Assembly (NCBI RefSeq): GCF_000226115.1
Contig: NC_016458.1
Location: forward strand, 2,666,001 to 2,730,000
Source: Thermothielavioides terrestris NRRL 8126
Taxonomy: Eukaryota; Ascomycota; Sordariomycetes; Sordariales; Chaetomiaceae
Length of the DNA stretch: 64,000 nt
Reading direction: 5' to 3'
Part shown: in pieces, positions 53,093 to 62,665 of the stretch
How positions within the stretch are numbered: the stretch's first letter is position 1
How the letters are laid out: each line of letters starts with the position of its first letter
Program-made: the position numbers and the translations under genes
Notes under the pieces: model-generated
Database searches by the model: none
Seen by the model: only the letters and a program-made list of their open reading frames with translations
What the model was told of the DNA's origin: nothing

Positions 53093-54138
53093 CTAAATCT
53101 TCCCCTCCCTCCTCAGCCCTTCCCAGAGTGCCACCGCAGCAAGACACTTCGCATCCCGGGCGCCCTCCTTCCAGAGATCTTGCATCCTCACCAACTTCAG
53201 CGTGATCTTCTCCCCGTGCTCCCTCAGCCCCGTTAACTTGCCCGCCCACTCCCCCAGCTGCTCCCGCGGCACCCTCCTCTCGTGCAGATAAATCTGCATG
53301 TACTCATCGCACGCGCCGGGAGATGGGTACATGGCATTAGCCAACTCGGAACCCTGCCCCCCCTCCGTTTCGCCCTCCCGAGCTAGGGCAAGCGCGGTCA
53401 GGTCGACCAGCTCCTCCTCCTTGATCACCATCCCGAGCTCCTCCTCCATCTCCCGCGCCGCCTGCCCCACAAACGCCCGCCCGTCGTCGTCCACCATGCC
53501 AGCCGGCAGCTCCACAAACGCCAGACTGCCCGCCGCCACCCGCGGCTGCACGGTCAGCAGCACGTACCGCTCCTCCTCTTCCTCCTCCTCCCCAGCAGCC
53601 CCTTCCTTAACACCGGCACCGGCACCGGCACCAGCACCAGCACCGCTGGCATCCCGCAGGGTACCGCCGCCGTCGTCCGGCACGAGCAGCACCATCACGG
53701 CGACGGAGGGCCCCCGCAGGAACACGGCGCCAGGCAGCGTCTCGCCGGCCGCGTTGGCCACGCGCGCGCTCAGCTTGACGAAGCCGAGGCGCGCGTGCGG
53801 CGGGCGGCCGAACAGGTCGAACGCCTGCACCGTGACGGCGCGCAGGGCGTACGGGTCCGCGTGGAAGGGGTGCGACGGCGTGGTGTGCTGCGCCTGCAGG
53901 GAGGTCTGCAGGGTTGAGAGCCAGGACTGTTGCGTTGGGGAGAACCCAGGGGGAGGGGGGAGGGGTTGTTAGTTAGCTTACACTAGTTGGGCGGGCGTGG
54001 GGACATCATAATGGGGTAGTTAATTGGGAGGAGAGTAAAACTTACCTTAAAGGGAGGGAAGGCGAGGAGTTGCGCTTGTGAGAGGCCGGTTGGCAGGGTG
54101 ATGGGGATGTTGTAGTCGGGGTGCTGGAAGGTCGACAT
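53093..54138 (-). CDS. ADP-sugar diphosphatase, NUDIX family (NUDX14/NUDT14-like)
   Basis: Two exons, 54138-54046 and 53926-53093, phase 0, give 308 aa from MSTFQHPDYN; an in-frame ATG at 54246 would add a 36-residue Leu/Arg-rich extension that could be a mitochondrial signal. The exon junction makes FPPFKSWLSTLQTS. The catalytic segment VELPAGMVDDDGRAFVGQAAREMEEELGM has REMEEE intact but Gly at the first Glu position of the canonical box, as in NUDT14 and plant NUDX14. The rest (YPSPGACDEYMQIYL, KLTGLREHGEKI, LWKEGARDAK) closely follows plant ADP-glucose pyrophosphatase NUDX14. An (Ala-Gly)n plus Glu7 insertion from a GGCACC-type repeat at about 53608-53646 separates two strands. Substrate is probably ADP- or UDP-sugars. 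Confidence 0.88.
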
Positions 54139-54729
54139 TTTGAGGGCGGATGGCCTCCAGGCCAGACGTGACAGCAGAGAGGGCAGTGTCAATGCACGGA
54201 GCAGAGATATTCGGTTTTGGTAGAGGCCTGCGAGGAGAATGGGCATGATGAGGGCGGGGAAACACAGCCACGCATCCTGCCACTTGCTTCAGCTTGGGAT
54301 GAAGGTGTTGTGTTCCAGGTTGCTCGCCTATCGCCCACGGGTTCGGATGATTGGCGGCTTGCCCGTGTTGGGCGGCCCCAAAGGGTCGCGATTCAGGGGC
54401 ATCACTGCACGCTAAATTCACCGCCCAGGACCCCGAAAACGGGCGGTCGCAGGCCAGCTCAGTGAGGTCTCCGCATTGCACTGACTCAGGTCCATCTTCG
54501 TCCCACAAGCACCCAGCAGCAGCTTGATCATGACGTTCGATATTGCACCGGGCATGACGTCAGAGCAACCACGCAATGGGTTTTTAAGCCCTTCTCCCTC
54601 GTGAGAGAAGAGGGGTCTCAGATGGCAGTCAACAGCATCGCATTTCATTGCCTCCGCCTTTAGACATATTCCAACTACCTACCTAGTTTTCTCACAGTCA
54701 CACGGATCAAGGAAAAGCACCCAGCCAGC
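54139..54729. promoter_or_regulatory. Divergent promoter interval of the NUDX14-like and small-protein genes
   Basis: 591 bp between two outward-facing starts. Contains TGACTCA at 54482-54488, the core bound by AP-1/Yap1- and Gcn4/Cpc1-type bZIP factors, and two AGGGG stress-response cores (about 54397 and 54609). Which gene they serve is unknown. Confidence 0.4.
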
Positions 54730-55063
54730 ATGCCTCGCCAGGGAGACGGGTCAGCCGACAACGCGATCGAGGCGGGCCACAACATCATCCACGGCGCTGG
54801 CGTTGTAGAGGTACCTAATTCACCTCACCCGTTCTCGCACAGGCGTCCCTTCACTTGCATCGCATCCTTTGCCTCGGTAGCCGCGCGTCCTGCACTCGAT
54901 TCACGTGGTTGCTAACGCTCAGCGGTAGACCACTCGCGTGAGCCGCGCAGACAAGACGGCGCCGATGCCCGAGTACGAGAAAGGGGCCGGGCTCGGGAAG
55001 GTGGGCGCGAGCGGTGGGCGGAGCGAAGGGAAGGACCAGGGCGGCAGGAGTCGGACGAACTGA
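54730..55063 (+). CDS. Small hydrophilic protein, 71 aa, two exons
   Basis: Exons 54730-54810 and 54929-55063, phase 0, give a Gly/Lys/Arg-rich 71-aa protein beginning MPRQGDGSADNAIEAGHNII. After the junction come TTRVSRADKTAPMPEYEKGAG and a basic SGGRSEGKDQGGRSRTN tail. The junction is supported by a GTACCT donor, a GCTAAC branch site and two candidate AG acceptors, of which only the second keeps frame. No cysteine, helix-rich core or signal peptide is seen; the protein is probably disordered. I recognise no characterised family, though the first 27 residues and the PMPEYEKG block look conserved. Neighbouring stress-type promoter motifs hint at inducible expression, unproven. Confidence 0.6.
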
Positions 55064-56419
55064 ATGCTGTTTCAAGCAGACGATTGAGAGCGCTCGTGCT
55101 AGGTACGTAGGTAGTATGACAAGTTAGGGAGCATGGCATTGCAAGAGCGATAAGAATCGATCAATGATGCCTAGGACATGCTTTTCGCTGTCGGTCTTCC
55201 GAAACTGCGTCGATGATGACTTTGCGGAGGTCTCCTGTCCCTGAACTCGCCACTAATACGTTTGAAAAGCCTCCTGGAATCCAAATGTGAAATGTAGCCG
55301 TGTCCAATGAGGCTTGGAGGTGCTCCGCTGTCTAGAGAGCGCGTTGTCCCCGCCAATCTGCTGCGTCCACGCTGAGGTATGTCCTATGGGAACTCGTCGA
55401 ATTAGAAAGCGAGGCTACGGGCAGCGGGCTAAGCTGTGCTCCAAGACAGCAGGTTGAGATCTCTTTGGAAACTGGAAGGAGGAGGGTGCCAAGATGCTCC
55501 AACCGCGCCGACTCAGCGTCCTTCAGAGTCCGCGCCTGGCCGTTTCTCACAGTAGCCCCAACAAGGCGAATAGAGTGTACGCCGCCTCGTTACCCGCGTT
55601 ATGGAGTTCGGCCTCGTCATGTAGACACCAAACCTCGGTCAACACCGTCCCCCAAAGTGAGGATGCTGGTAGCGGCGTGGCCGCCTAGTTGAGGTCGACC
55701 CGAGGAGCGCGGGCCATGCTATGTGTATCGAGAATTAGCACTAGAGACGCAAGGTTAAGGGTGTTGATCTCTAATCTTTGGATGAATCTGGAAGTCATCC
55801 TTTACGGAGTCGCCAACAGTCGAAATATTCCGAAACGGGTCTCAGGGGTAAGGGAACCTGCGGCATCCTCAACACGGGGAGACTAGGCACTAATGGAAGG
55901 AAACTCGGTCTGGTCGGCCCGGGTTGCAGGAGCCTGTCCCATTCTTCTCACGAGACCTCAAGGTCGGTCGAAGTGAAAAGAACGTCACTGCGGCAAATGC
56001 GGTGCGAGTCCTGCGGTAAGCGCAGGATTCACTCCAAATAGGCCGCCAGCTCGGATATTCTTAATCCATAACAGATCGGCAAGGGAGAGGGTGCCATTGG
56101 GAAAGGAAGAGTAGTTCGGCGCATCCTACAGTCCTGGTCGCGTTGGGTTTCCTAGGCTGTTGACTTAGAGTTGTTAAGCAAGACTGACGGGTTCCGGGGT
56201 GGCAAACCGGGTCAGCTACAAAAACCAGATGCACGAGCAGCTGATGGTATCTTAAACTTGTAAGCTGAAGCCAGTTTGTTAGGATATTCAAGGTCCGGAT
56301 AGATCCCAAGGACTCAAAATGCCCGTTGGTGTGAACTGTGAAGTGGTGAGATGTGAGAGTCACGAACCAAGGAAACGCTGTTCTCTTAGGGCCCAGCCCC
56401 TTCACCCTAGCTGTTGATA
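55064..56419. other. 1.35-kb interval between the small-protein gene and tRNA-Pro
   Basis: No gene supported. Lower GC than coding regions. Confidence 0.45.
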
Positions 56420-56511
56420 GGGCCGCTGGTCTAGTGGTATGATTCTCGCTTAGGGTCCCAACCTGAAGCATTGCTTGCGAGAGGTCCCGGGTTCGATCCC
56501 CGGGTGGCCCC
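56420..56511 (+). tRNA. tRNA-Pro(AGG) with a 20-nt intron
   Basis: 92 nt that fold as a tRNA. The acceptor stem GGGCCGC pairs with GTGGCCC (one G-U), discriminator base C56511. The D-arm has TGGTCTAGTGGTA, the A box. The anticodon loop TTAGGGT carries AGG at 56452-56454. The T-arm CCGGG-TTCGATC-CCCGG is the B box. The intron, 56456-56475, follows position 37, as in eukaryotic tRNA introns; splicing leaves a 72-nt tRNA with CTCGC pairing to GCGAG. Sequence context (GGTCTAGTGGTATGATTCTC) is that of eukaryotic tRNA-Pro. Confidence 0.96.
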
Positions 56512-57945
56512 GTCAGTCAAGTTGGTTTTTGTTTGGCTGCTGATATTTTGCTGTATCGTTTTGTCTTATTTGGTTCCTTTTTCTTTGAGGCAGATGCTTC
56601 GCTTTCGGGTCCTTATCCGTTTCGCAGTTGCTCTCATCTTCCCTGCCGACTCCAAACAACAGGGTCGTGGGATCCCCTCGTGCTGTAGTTGGCTATCACG
56701 TTCAACTGTTTGGTGTAATCCGCATAGGTACGAAAGGTCACCGGCCGAGTTTCATTTGATGACTCGCACTTTCGCCTTCTGCTGCATGCGCATGGGCTTC
56801 AAACGGGCAGGTTTCGCCTGCACTTGCCACCACAGAATGTGAAGTCCAGAGCGAGTGCCAGCGTCCTCATCCTTGCCTTCCTGAGACTGGCCAAGACATA
56901 CAGTCGTGGGGCTGGGGTTGGCGTGTCTCGGCATGTTTGGCATCGAGGCGTGGGAGACCCCAGGGACCGCCCAGAATCCCCGCTGCGATCCCCAGCGATG
57001 TGTAGAACTGCTCGACGACTGCGAGTAAGAGTAGGTAAGAGACCAGAGACCATCTGCCAAAGGTTCCGGGTGGAGTTGCGTCCCTCGGAATCCTTGGTTA
57101 CTCCATTGAACGGCCGTCGGCCGGTCTGGCTGTTTGATGCTTCTTTTTCTTTTTTTGTTTTTGTGCTGTGCCAATGTCTGAAAAGCACAAGCCACCACAG
57201 ACAGGATTTCGAGGTCAAGAAGCAAGGTGTCGTCTCGGATTTGCATCGTTATGAGTGCCGTGTGCGTTGCTGGAGATCGTTCTGCAAGTACCGAATACTG
57301 AATGACTCGTCGCGTGCTCGACCGGAGGGAGGGACCGGGGGTAGGCAAGAGGTAAGCCAATCATTGCACGCTGGCAGCGATGCCTACACCTGTGCACCGA
57401 GAACAAACGCCCGCTGCGTGTTGAACGACTCCACCGGTCCAAGTCTGATCGACGCCATCCCACTGCAGAATGCGGACGTCGATTCTCCCTGCTTGGCCTT
57501 CGCCTTCTCTTGGCAGTGGGCAGGCGTCTCACCACAGCTCTTGGCTGACACAGCTGCGTCGGGGAGCAAGGCTGTTGTTGAGGCAGAAGACTGGTTTCTT
57601 TGTCGCCAGGGCCTGGGTGAGATGCCGCAGGGGCTTGAGGTTCCAGATGATACACGGGGATGATGGATGACAGATGATGGCTCGGCCTCGGGGCGCAACA
57701 CTACCGTACCTAAGCTTGCAACTTATTATCTGGACTTGGCATCACTGGGGTTGGGGCTGTCACTGCTCTTTCTTTTCTCCTGACAAAGCAGCTGGTCTGC
57801 AGTCTTCCGCTTCGTTCTTACTGTTTTTCTCCGCTGCTCCTTTCTTTGTAATTCATTGCATGCTGGATCGGAACCTATGAACCAATATTCGCTTCTCAGG
57901 GTCCATTGTGCTTGAAGAGGTTGGGAGACCGGAGACGATCGCACC
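56512..57945. other. 1.4-kb interval downstream of tRNA-Pro
   Basis: Starts with TTTTTG-type T tracts at about 56525-56585 suitable for RNA polymerase III termination. The remainder has no supported gene, but could hide a short first exon carrying a signal peptide for the next gene. Confidence 0.4.
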
Positions 57946-59471
57946 ATGAGGGTGACGGGTCCAACTGTGCGCCGGCGAAACCATGCGTGGCTGCAGATGA
58001 GAAGTTTCGAAAGACGGGGCACACGACACTCTCGACGCCAGGCCCAAGATGACGACGAGCCATATGATGCCGATAGCTCTGGAGACGAGTCTGATCCTGA
58101 ACCGCCTATCATGGCCAGGACCGTTCGACCACCTCTTGCTTCAGCGACTGTAAGGGTCCGGAGCGGGAGGGGTATTGCAATCTTGCCCGCCACACGGGTA
58201 GCAACGGTCTCTACAGGTATCACGGTCGCAGCGGGCTCCGCAGACGCCGATTCTGACACTGCCAACTCTGAATCCGATGGGATCGAGTCCGACAGCGAGG
58301 ACTCAGCAGAGGAATCCACATCTACCTCGGCCAAGACAACGTCTTCGTCGACGACTGTTCGTTCTTCGGCCCCCACCGTCACCTCAGCCGCATCCGCATC
58401 GTCCATCGCAACATTGACGCCACCAGCGGCGTCTGTCGGCCATCCCAATGCTGCAGCCCCGTCCGCCGTAACCTCTACGGGCTTGCGTTTGAGTTCTCAG
58501 GCGCCAGCTATCTCAACCCCAAGGGCGATTGTCTCTACCAAGTCACCGCTCCCAAGCTCCTCGGCGAGCAAGGTCTCCAGCCTGGAGGATCTTGTGACCT
58601 CTCTCACCAAGGCAGCTCCAACTGGATCCAAGTCGGCATTGCCGCTGGCGCCAGTCGTATCAACAACCGCACCGTTGCCTTCCATGCGACCCGAGCGCGA
58701 GATGGATGAGCCAGAGACAAGCAGTATCAACGTAGCTCCTGCCGCACGAAACAAGCTCGGTCCGGGAGCTGTGGCGGGCATAGTCATCGGCGTATTGGGT
58801 AACTACTGCCCCTAAGCCTGTCGAGAATATCAAGCGGTGCGCTGACCCAGCCAGCCTTTGCCGCCCTGCTAGCCGGGGCGGCTCTCCTCTGGCGCAAACG
58901 CCGTCGCGACCGCGGCCTCCCCTTCCTGCCCGAAAAACGCTTCCGACTGGGAGACGGCGACAGCGACGCCGACGCGTCTCACCCGGCCTCCATCGGCGGA
59001 CCCGTATTCGGAAAAGCAGGCGGCGGCCACCCGCCCGTCAAGACCAACACGCAAATCATGGACGACCTGATGCGCGCGGCTTATCTAGCCGACAGCGGCA
59101 TGAACGACATGGAAAGCGCCTCCGCGGCCGCGCCAATGGCAACCGCCGCCAGACCGCCACCCCGGGCGCAGCAGCAGCAGCACCAGCAGACGAGTGAGTT
59201 ATTCCTGGACGAGAAGGCATACACGGCGCTCGCGGGCTCGCTGCCGACGCCGGGGTCGCCCAAGAAGCCGGTCCTGCGCTGGCTGAGCGGGGTGAAGACG
59301 CCCGTGCTGCCCCACGGGCCCAAGATGCCGCCCTTGCCGCCGCCCGTATCAGGACTGCCGCCTGGCGGCGCGGGCAGGGGAAGGGTGCCGGACCCGCCGC
59401 GGCCGGCGTATTTCGGGCGGGAGACCATGACGACGGAGACGACGAACACTAGCGTGCGCTGGTTTGGCTAG
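57946..59471 (+). CDS. Ser/Thr-rich single-pass membrane protein
   Basis: Two exons, 57946-58798 and 58855-59471, give 489 aa. Residues 40-250 are Ser/Thr/Ala/Asp-rich, like an O-glycosylated stalk. Splicing builds the membrane helix GAVAGIVIGVLAFAALLAGAALLW followed by stop-transfer RKRRRDRG, the typical pattern of fungal wall-sensor-like or Mid2-like surface proteins. The cytoplasmic tail has SGMNDMES, SPKKPVLRWLSGVKTP and Pro-rich stretches. The predicted N-terminus (MRVTGPTVRRRNHAW) is basic and has no signal peptide, which is odd for a type I layout; an upstream exon may be missing. No named family can be assigned. Confidence 0.7.
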
Positions 59472-60624
59472 CGGGTGTTATCTCGTGGTGCTTTCAAAGA
59501 GAGCAACATCAGCAACGCCAGCAGCAGTAGAAACAACGCACGCGGGGCCGGGCCCTGGCGGCAATGTGTCGGCTGTAGATAGATCTGTACTCGTGGCCAA
59601 GGACCTTGGTGCTCCTTGGGCGAAGCGCTCGATGTAACGTTGCCTGATTGACATGCTCCGGGCAAGACCCGGATTGCGTCAAGACTTTGAGCCGCAGATG
59701 ATTTGAGTAGGTGACGAGTGGGCTGCGGAAGGAGGAATAGAGAGCGATTGACTGAAAAAAACTTCAAGATTCGGTGGTCAAAACGCAAATGAGACAAATT
59801 GAGCAACGCCATGTTTGCGGCTACGTATCATCACCTGTAATATGGATGACCTCGATATATATAGGGATCGTTTCGGGGACATGGAGATATTGATCAGGGG
59901 CAAATGTGGGAGTTGGGCGAATCATTTGGGGGGCAACGACTAGATCAAGACCATGTATGCACATTGCAAGCACCCTCCAAAGCGCAGTTCTTAGTAGATT
60001 CCTTGAAAATTGGCCCTTCTGATAGTTTTAAAGGTACGCCATAGAATTTCAACAGTCTAATCAACTAGTGCACTAATTAGCCCTTGGCCTTCCTAACTGA
60101 GTTGACTTTAAGGTACTATCTATCAAGGTATTGACTTTGTGTCATTATTCCAAGGAATCTTCTGCTGCGCTGACTCATTAAGCTGTCCCGGAATCATCTT
60201 TGCATACCATCTCTGATGCTTTTCGCGGCAGGCACGAGAAGTGGCAGCCGGTCCCATGGGCAGCGCTTGCGAAAGACAGCTCGTGTCCCGTCTCCACCAA
60301 CTGATCAGTTGGACATCACGTCATCATCCGCCGCCAGCCGCTGGTTGTCCCTCATCTCACCATCCATCAGCTTTCAGGCTTTCACCTCAATCCTCACTAA
60401 GCCCAGCCGGTCTCAATTCCTAGGCCGCTACTCACTACCCTCAATCATCCTCTGATTTCTCTCAGACTGCCCTCACGATTCTCATTTCATTGTCCAAAAA
60501 AAATTCCCTGGGTAGGTGTCTCCCCGCCTGAGCTTACCTAGGTAGGTAGCTTACCCCCTCCTCCTCTCTCCGAGACAGAAAAGAGATCTCACAAGCCCAA
60601 GACCATCTGTCACCGAAAAAAATC
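59472..60624. other. Intergenic region upstream of the GST gene
   Basis: Locally AT-rich at 59990-60160 compared with neighbours. The 200 bp before 60625 is pyrimidine-rich and includes CTTACCTAGGTAGGTAGCTTACC. Carries the TGACTCA site listed next. No gene. Confidence 0.45.
60171..60177 (+). promoter_or_regulatory. TGACTCA, candidate AP-1/Yap1 or Cpc1 site
   Basis: Perfect 7-mer 448 bp upstream of the glutathione-transferase start. Yap1-type oxidative stress control would fit the gene, but a 7-bp match is weak evidence alone. Confidence 0.35.
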
Positions 60625-61587
60625 ATGTCCACCATCGACACCACCCTCCCACCCCAGCCCACCGGCGCAGCCGCCACCTTCGCAGCCGCCCACGCCGCGC
60701 CGCACCCGCTGCAGCTCTACGGCGGCTGGTTCTGCCCCTTCGTGCAGCGCGCCTGGATCGTGCTGGCCGAGAAGCACATTCCGCACCAGTACGTCGAGAT
60801 CAACCCGTACCGCAAGGAGCCCGAGTTCCTGGCGCTCAACCCGCGCGGGCTGGTGCCCACGCTGGTTGTCGACCTGCCGTCATCATCATCGTCATCATCA
60901 CTATCATCATCAGCCGGAGGAAAGGAGGAGGCGACGACGACGACGAAGAAAAAGAAGACGCTCTACGAAAGCACGGTCATCTGCGAATTCCTCGACGAGG
61001 CCTACGCCGACGAGCAAGCGCACGGCCCCAGGCTGCTGCCGGCCGGGGACGGGCCGGCGGCGGCGTACGAGCGCGCGCGCTGCCGGCTGTGGATCAACCA
61101 CATCGTCACGCGGGTCGTGCCGGCGTTCTACCGGCTGCTGCAGCACACGCCGCAGAAGGAGTACGGCATCGAGGAGGCGCGGGCGGGGCTGCTGGACGGG
61201 CTGAAGGCGTTTGCGCGGGAGATGCTGGACGCCCGGGCGAGGGATGGGGATGGGGATGCGGGTGGGGACGGGAAAGAAGGCCCGTGGTTCCTCGGGGACC
61301 GGTTTAGTCTCGTCGATGTCATGCTCGCGCCGTGGGCGAAGAGGCTGTTCCTGATTGACCACTACAAGCCGGGCGGGGTGGGGATCCCGAAGAAGGGCGA
61401 GAGGGGCGAGGACGAGGAGGTGTGGGCGAGGTGGGACCGCTGGTTCGACGCGGTGGTGGAGAGGGAGAGTGTGAAGGCCACGTGGAGCGACGAGGCGAGG
61501 TACATCGAGGCGTATAAGCGCTATGCGGAGGACACGACGCAGTCTGAGGTCGGGCAGGCTACCAGACAGGGGCGGAGTCTGCCTTGA
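60625..61587 (+). CDS. Omega-class glutathione S-transferase
   Basis: Single exon, 320 aa. The thioredoxin-fold N-domain starts PLQLYGGWFCPFVQRAWIVL; Cys37 in WFCPF is the omega-class catalytic cysteine, making thioltransferase/dehydroascorbate-reductase-type chemistry likely rather than Tyr/Ser GST conjugation. NPRGLVPTLVV supplies the cis-Pro, and YESTVICEFLDE the glutathione gamma-glutamyl contact. A Ser8 tract and poly-Thr/Lys linker (about 92-112), encoded by TCA/ACG/AAG repeats, interrupts the domain before YESTV. The all-helical C-domain contains RLWINHIVTRVVPAFYRLLQ and PWFLGDRFSLVDVMLAPWAKRL. Probably cytosolic. Confidence 0.92.
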   Translation: MSTIDTTLPPQPTGAAATFAAAHAAPHPLQLYGGWFCPFVQRAWIVLAEKHIPHQYVEINPYRKEPEFLALNPRGLVPTLVVDLPSSSSSSSLSSSAGGKEEATTTTKKKKTLYESTVICEFLDEAYADEQAHGPRLLPAGDGPAAAYERARCRLWINHIVTRVVPAFYRLLQHTPQKEYGIEEARAGLLDGLKAFAREMLDARARDGDGDAGGDGKEGPWFLGDRFSLVDVMLAPWAKRLFLIDHYKPGGVGIPKKGERGEDEEVWARWDRWFDAVVERESVKATWSDEARYIEAYKRYAEDTTQSEVGQATRQGRSLP

Positions 61588-62665
61588 GTTGGCGCCATGA
61601 GGTGCCTACGTGAGCAGCAGGCCTAACTCGACGGTTGCTTTGAATGTGAAGGCGATGAACTAGTTTCGGCGTTCCATCTGGCCCAGTATTTTTTTCTTCT
61701 ATCTGGCACAATATCTTTTGGTTCCATCCGCGGCGCAGATTGCGAGGAGGATCACTTCATCCTGTTGTCAGCAGCGAACGCTGGACAGAACTCAGATGGC
61801 TCAAAGGCATTTTGCTCGCTCCGTGTCTCAAGCTAGCCAAATAGCCCATTAACTAGGCGGACCGTGAACGCTCACAGACACGCGGAATGGCGCAATATGT
61901 GGCATATGCGTGTGCTCTCGAGCATTAGGTAGTCTTACAACAGCAACAGCTTCGGCCAGGAGGGCCTTGGCTCTCGTACGCAACGCAACTGTAGACGCCA
62001 CAGACAAAGGTCAGTCAAATCAAATTTGATTATCTCCGGCTACATATCAACTGAATACCGAGATAGTTTGCCGTTCTGAACTGTAGTCAACGGACGAGGT
62101 CGAATCAGTGGTCCACACCCAGCGGTAACCCTAACCCTTGATCTCACCCCTACCCCGCTGTTGGCAATCTCTGCGGGTCGGAATAAGCGTTGCTTGTTGG
62201 TCAGCCCGAGGCAATGATGTAGCAAGGACTGGTGACACAAGGCCCATAGCATCGAGCGCTCTGAATTTTTGCACTGATATCGGTGTTTTATATTCACTCT
62301 TGATTCGCATTTTAGCCATCGTTTTTTTTCGATTTTGACGGTCTTATCAGCGCAGCGCGGCGACCCCAATCCCGTGCGTGCTCACTCTCGTTTCACCGTT
62401 TGTCGATTCATCCCGTCCACTTCATCACCCTGCGCCCCTCATCAGCCGTAGCCACGGCGCACAGCTGCCGATCGCCAAGATAGGCCGCAGACACGGACCA
62501 GGGGCGCGCCCAGCTCGGGGCAGGCAGTTCTTCGACGAGGACGACAACTACGACGACCATCGCGACTTTGTCGTGCTTGACGACTTTCGCGTGCAGGGCA
62601 AGCAGCGCCAGTCTTCCAAGCCCAAGAAGAACAGAGGCCGGCGACAGAACAGGCGCAGCGCCAAC
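61588..62665. other. Intergenic region upstream of the sirtuin gene
   Basis: Contains the telomere-repeat-like motif at 62126-62138 and a T-tract/TTGAC/CTTATCAG stretch at about 62321-62349 that resembles an intron 3' end in the leader. The frame of the sirtuin is open back to at least 62378 without an ATG. No separate gene. Confidence 0.45.
62126..62138. promoter_or_regulatory. Telobox-like TAACCCTAACCCT
   Basis: Two telomeric repeat units (TTAGGG on the minus strand), 528 bp upstream of the Hst2 start. Possible binding site for a Tbf1/TRF-like Myb factor. Confidence 0.4.
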
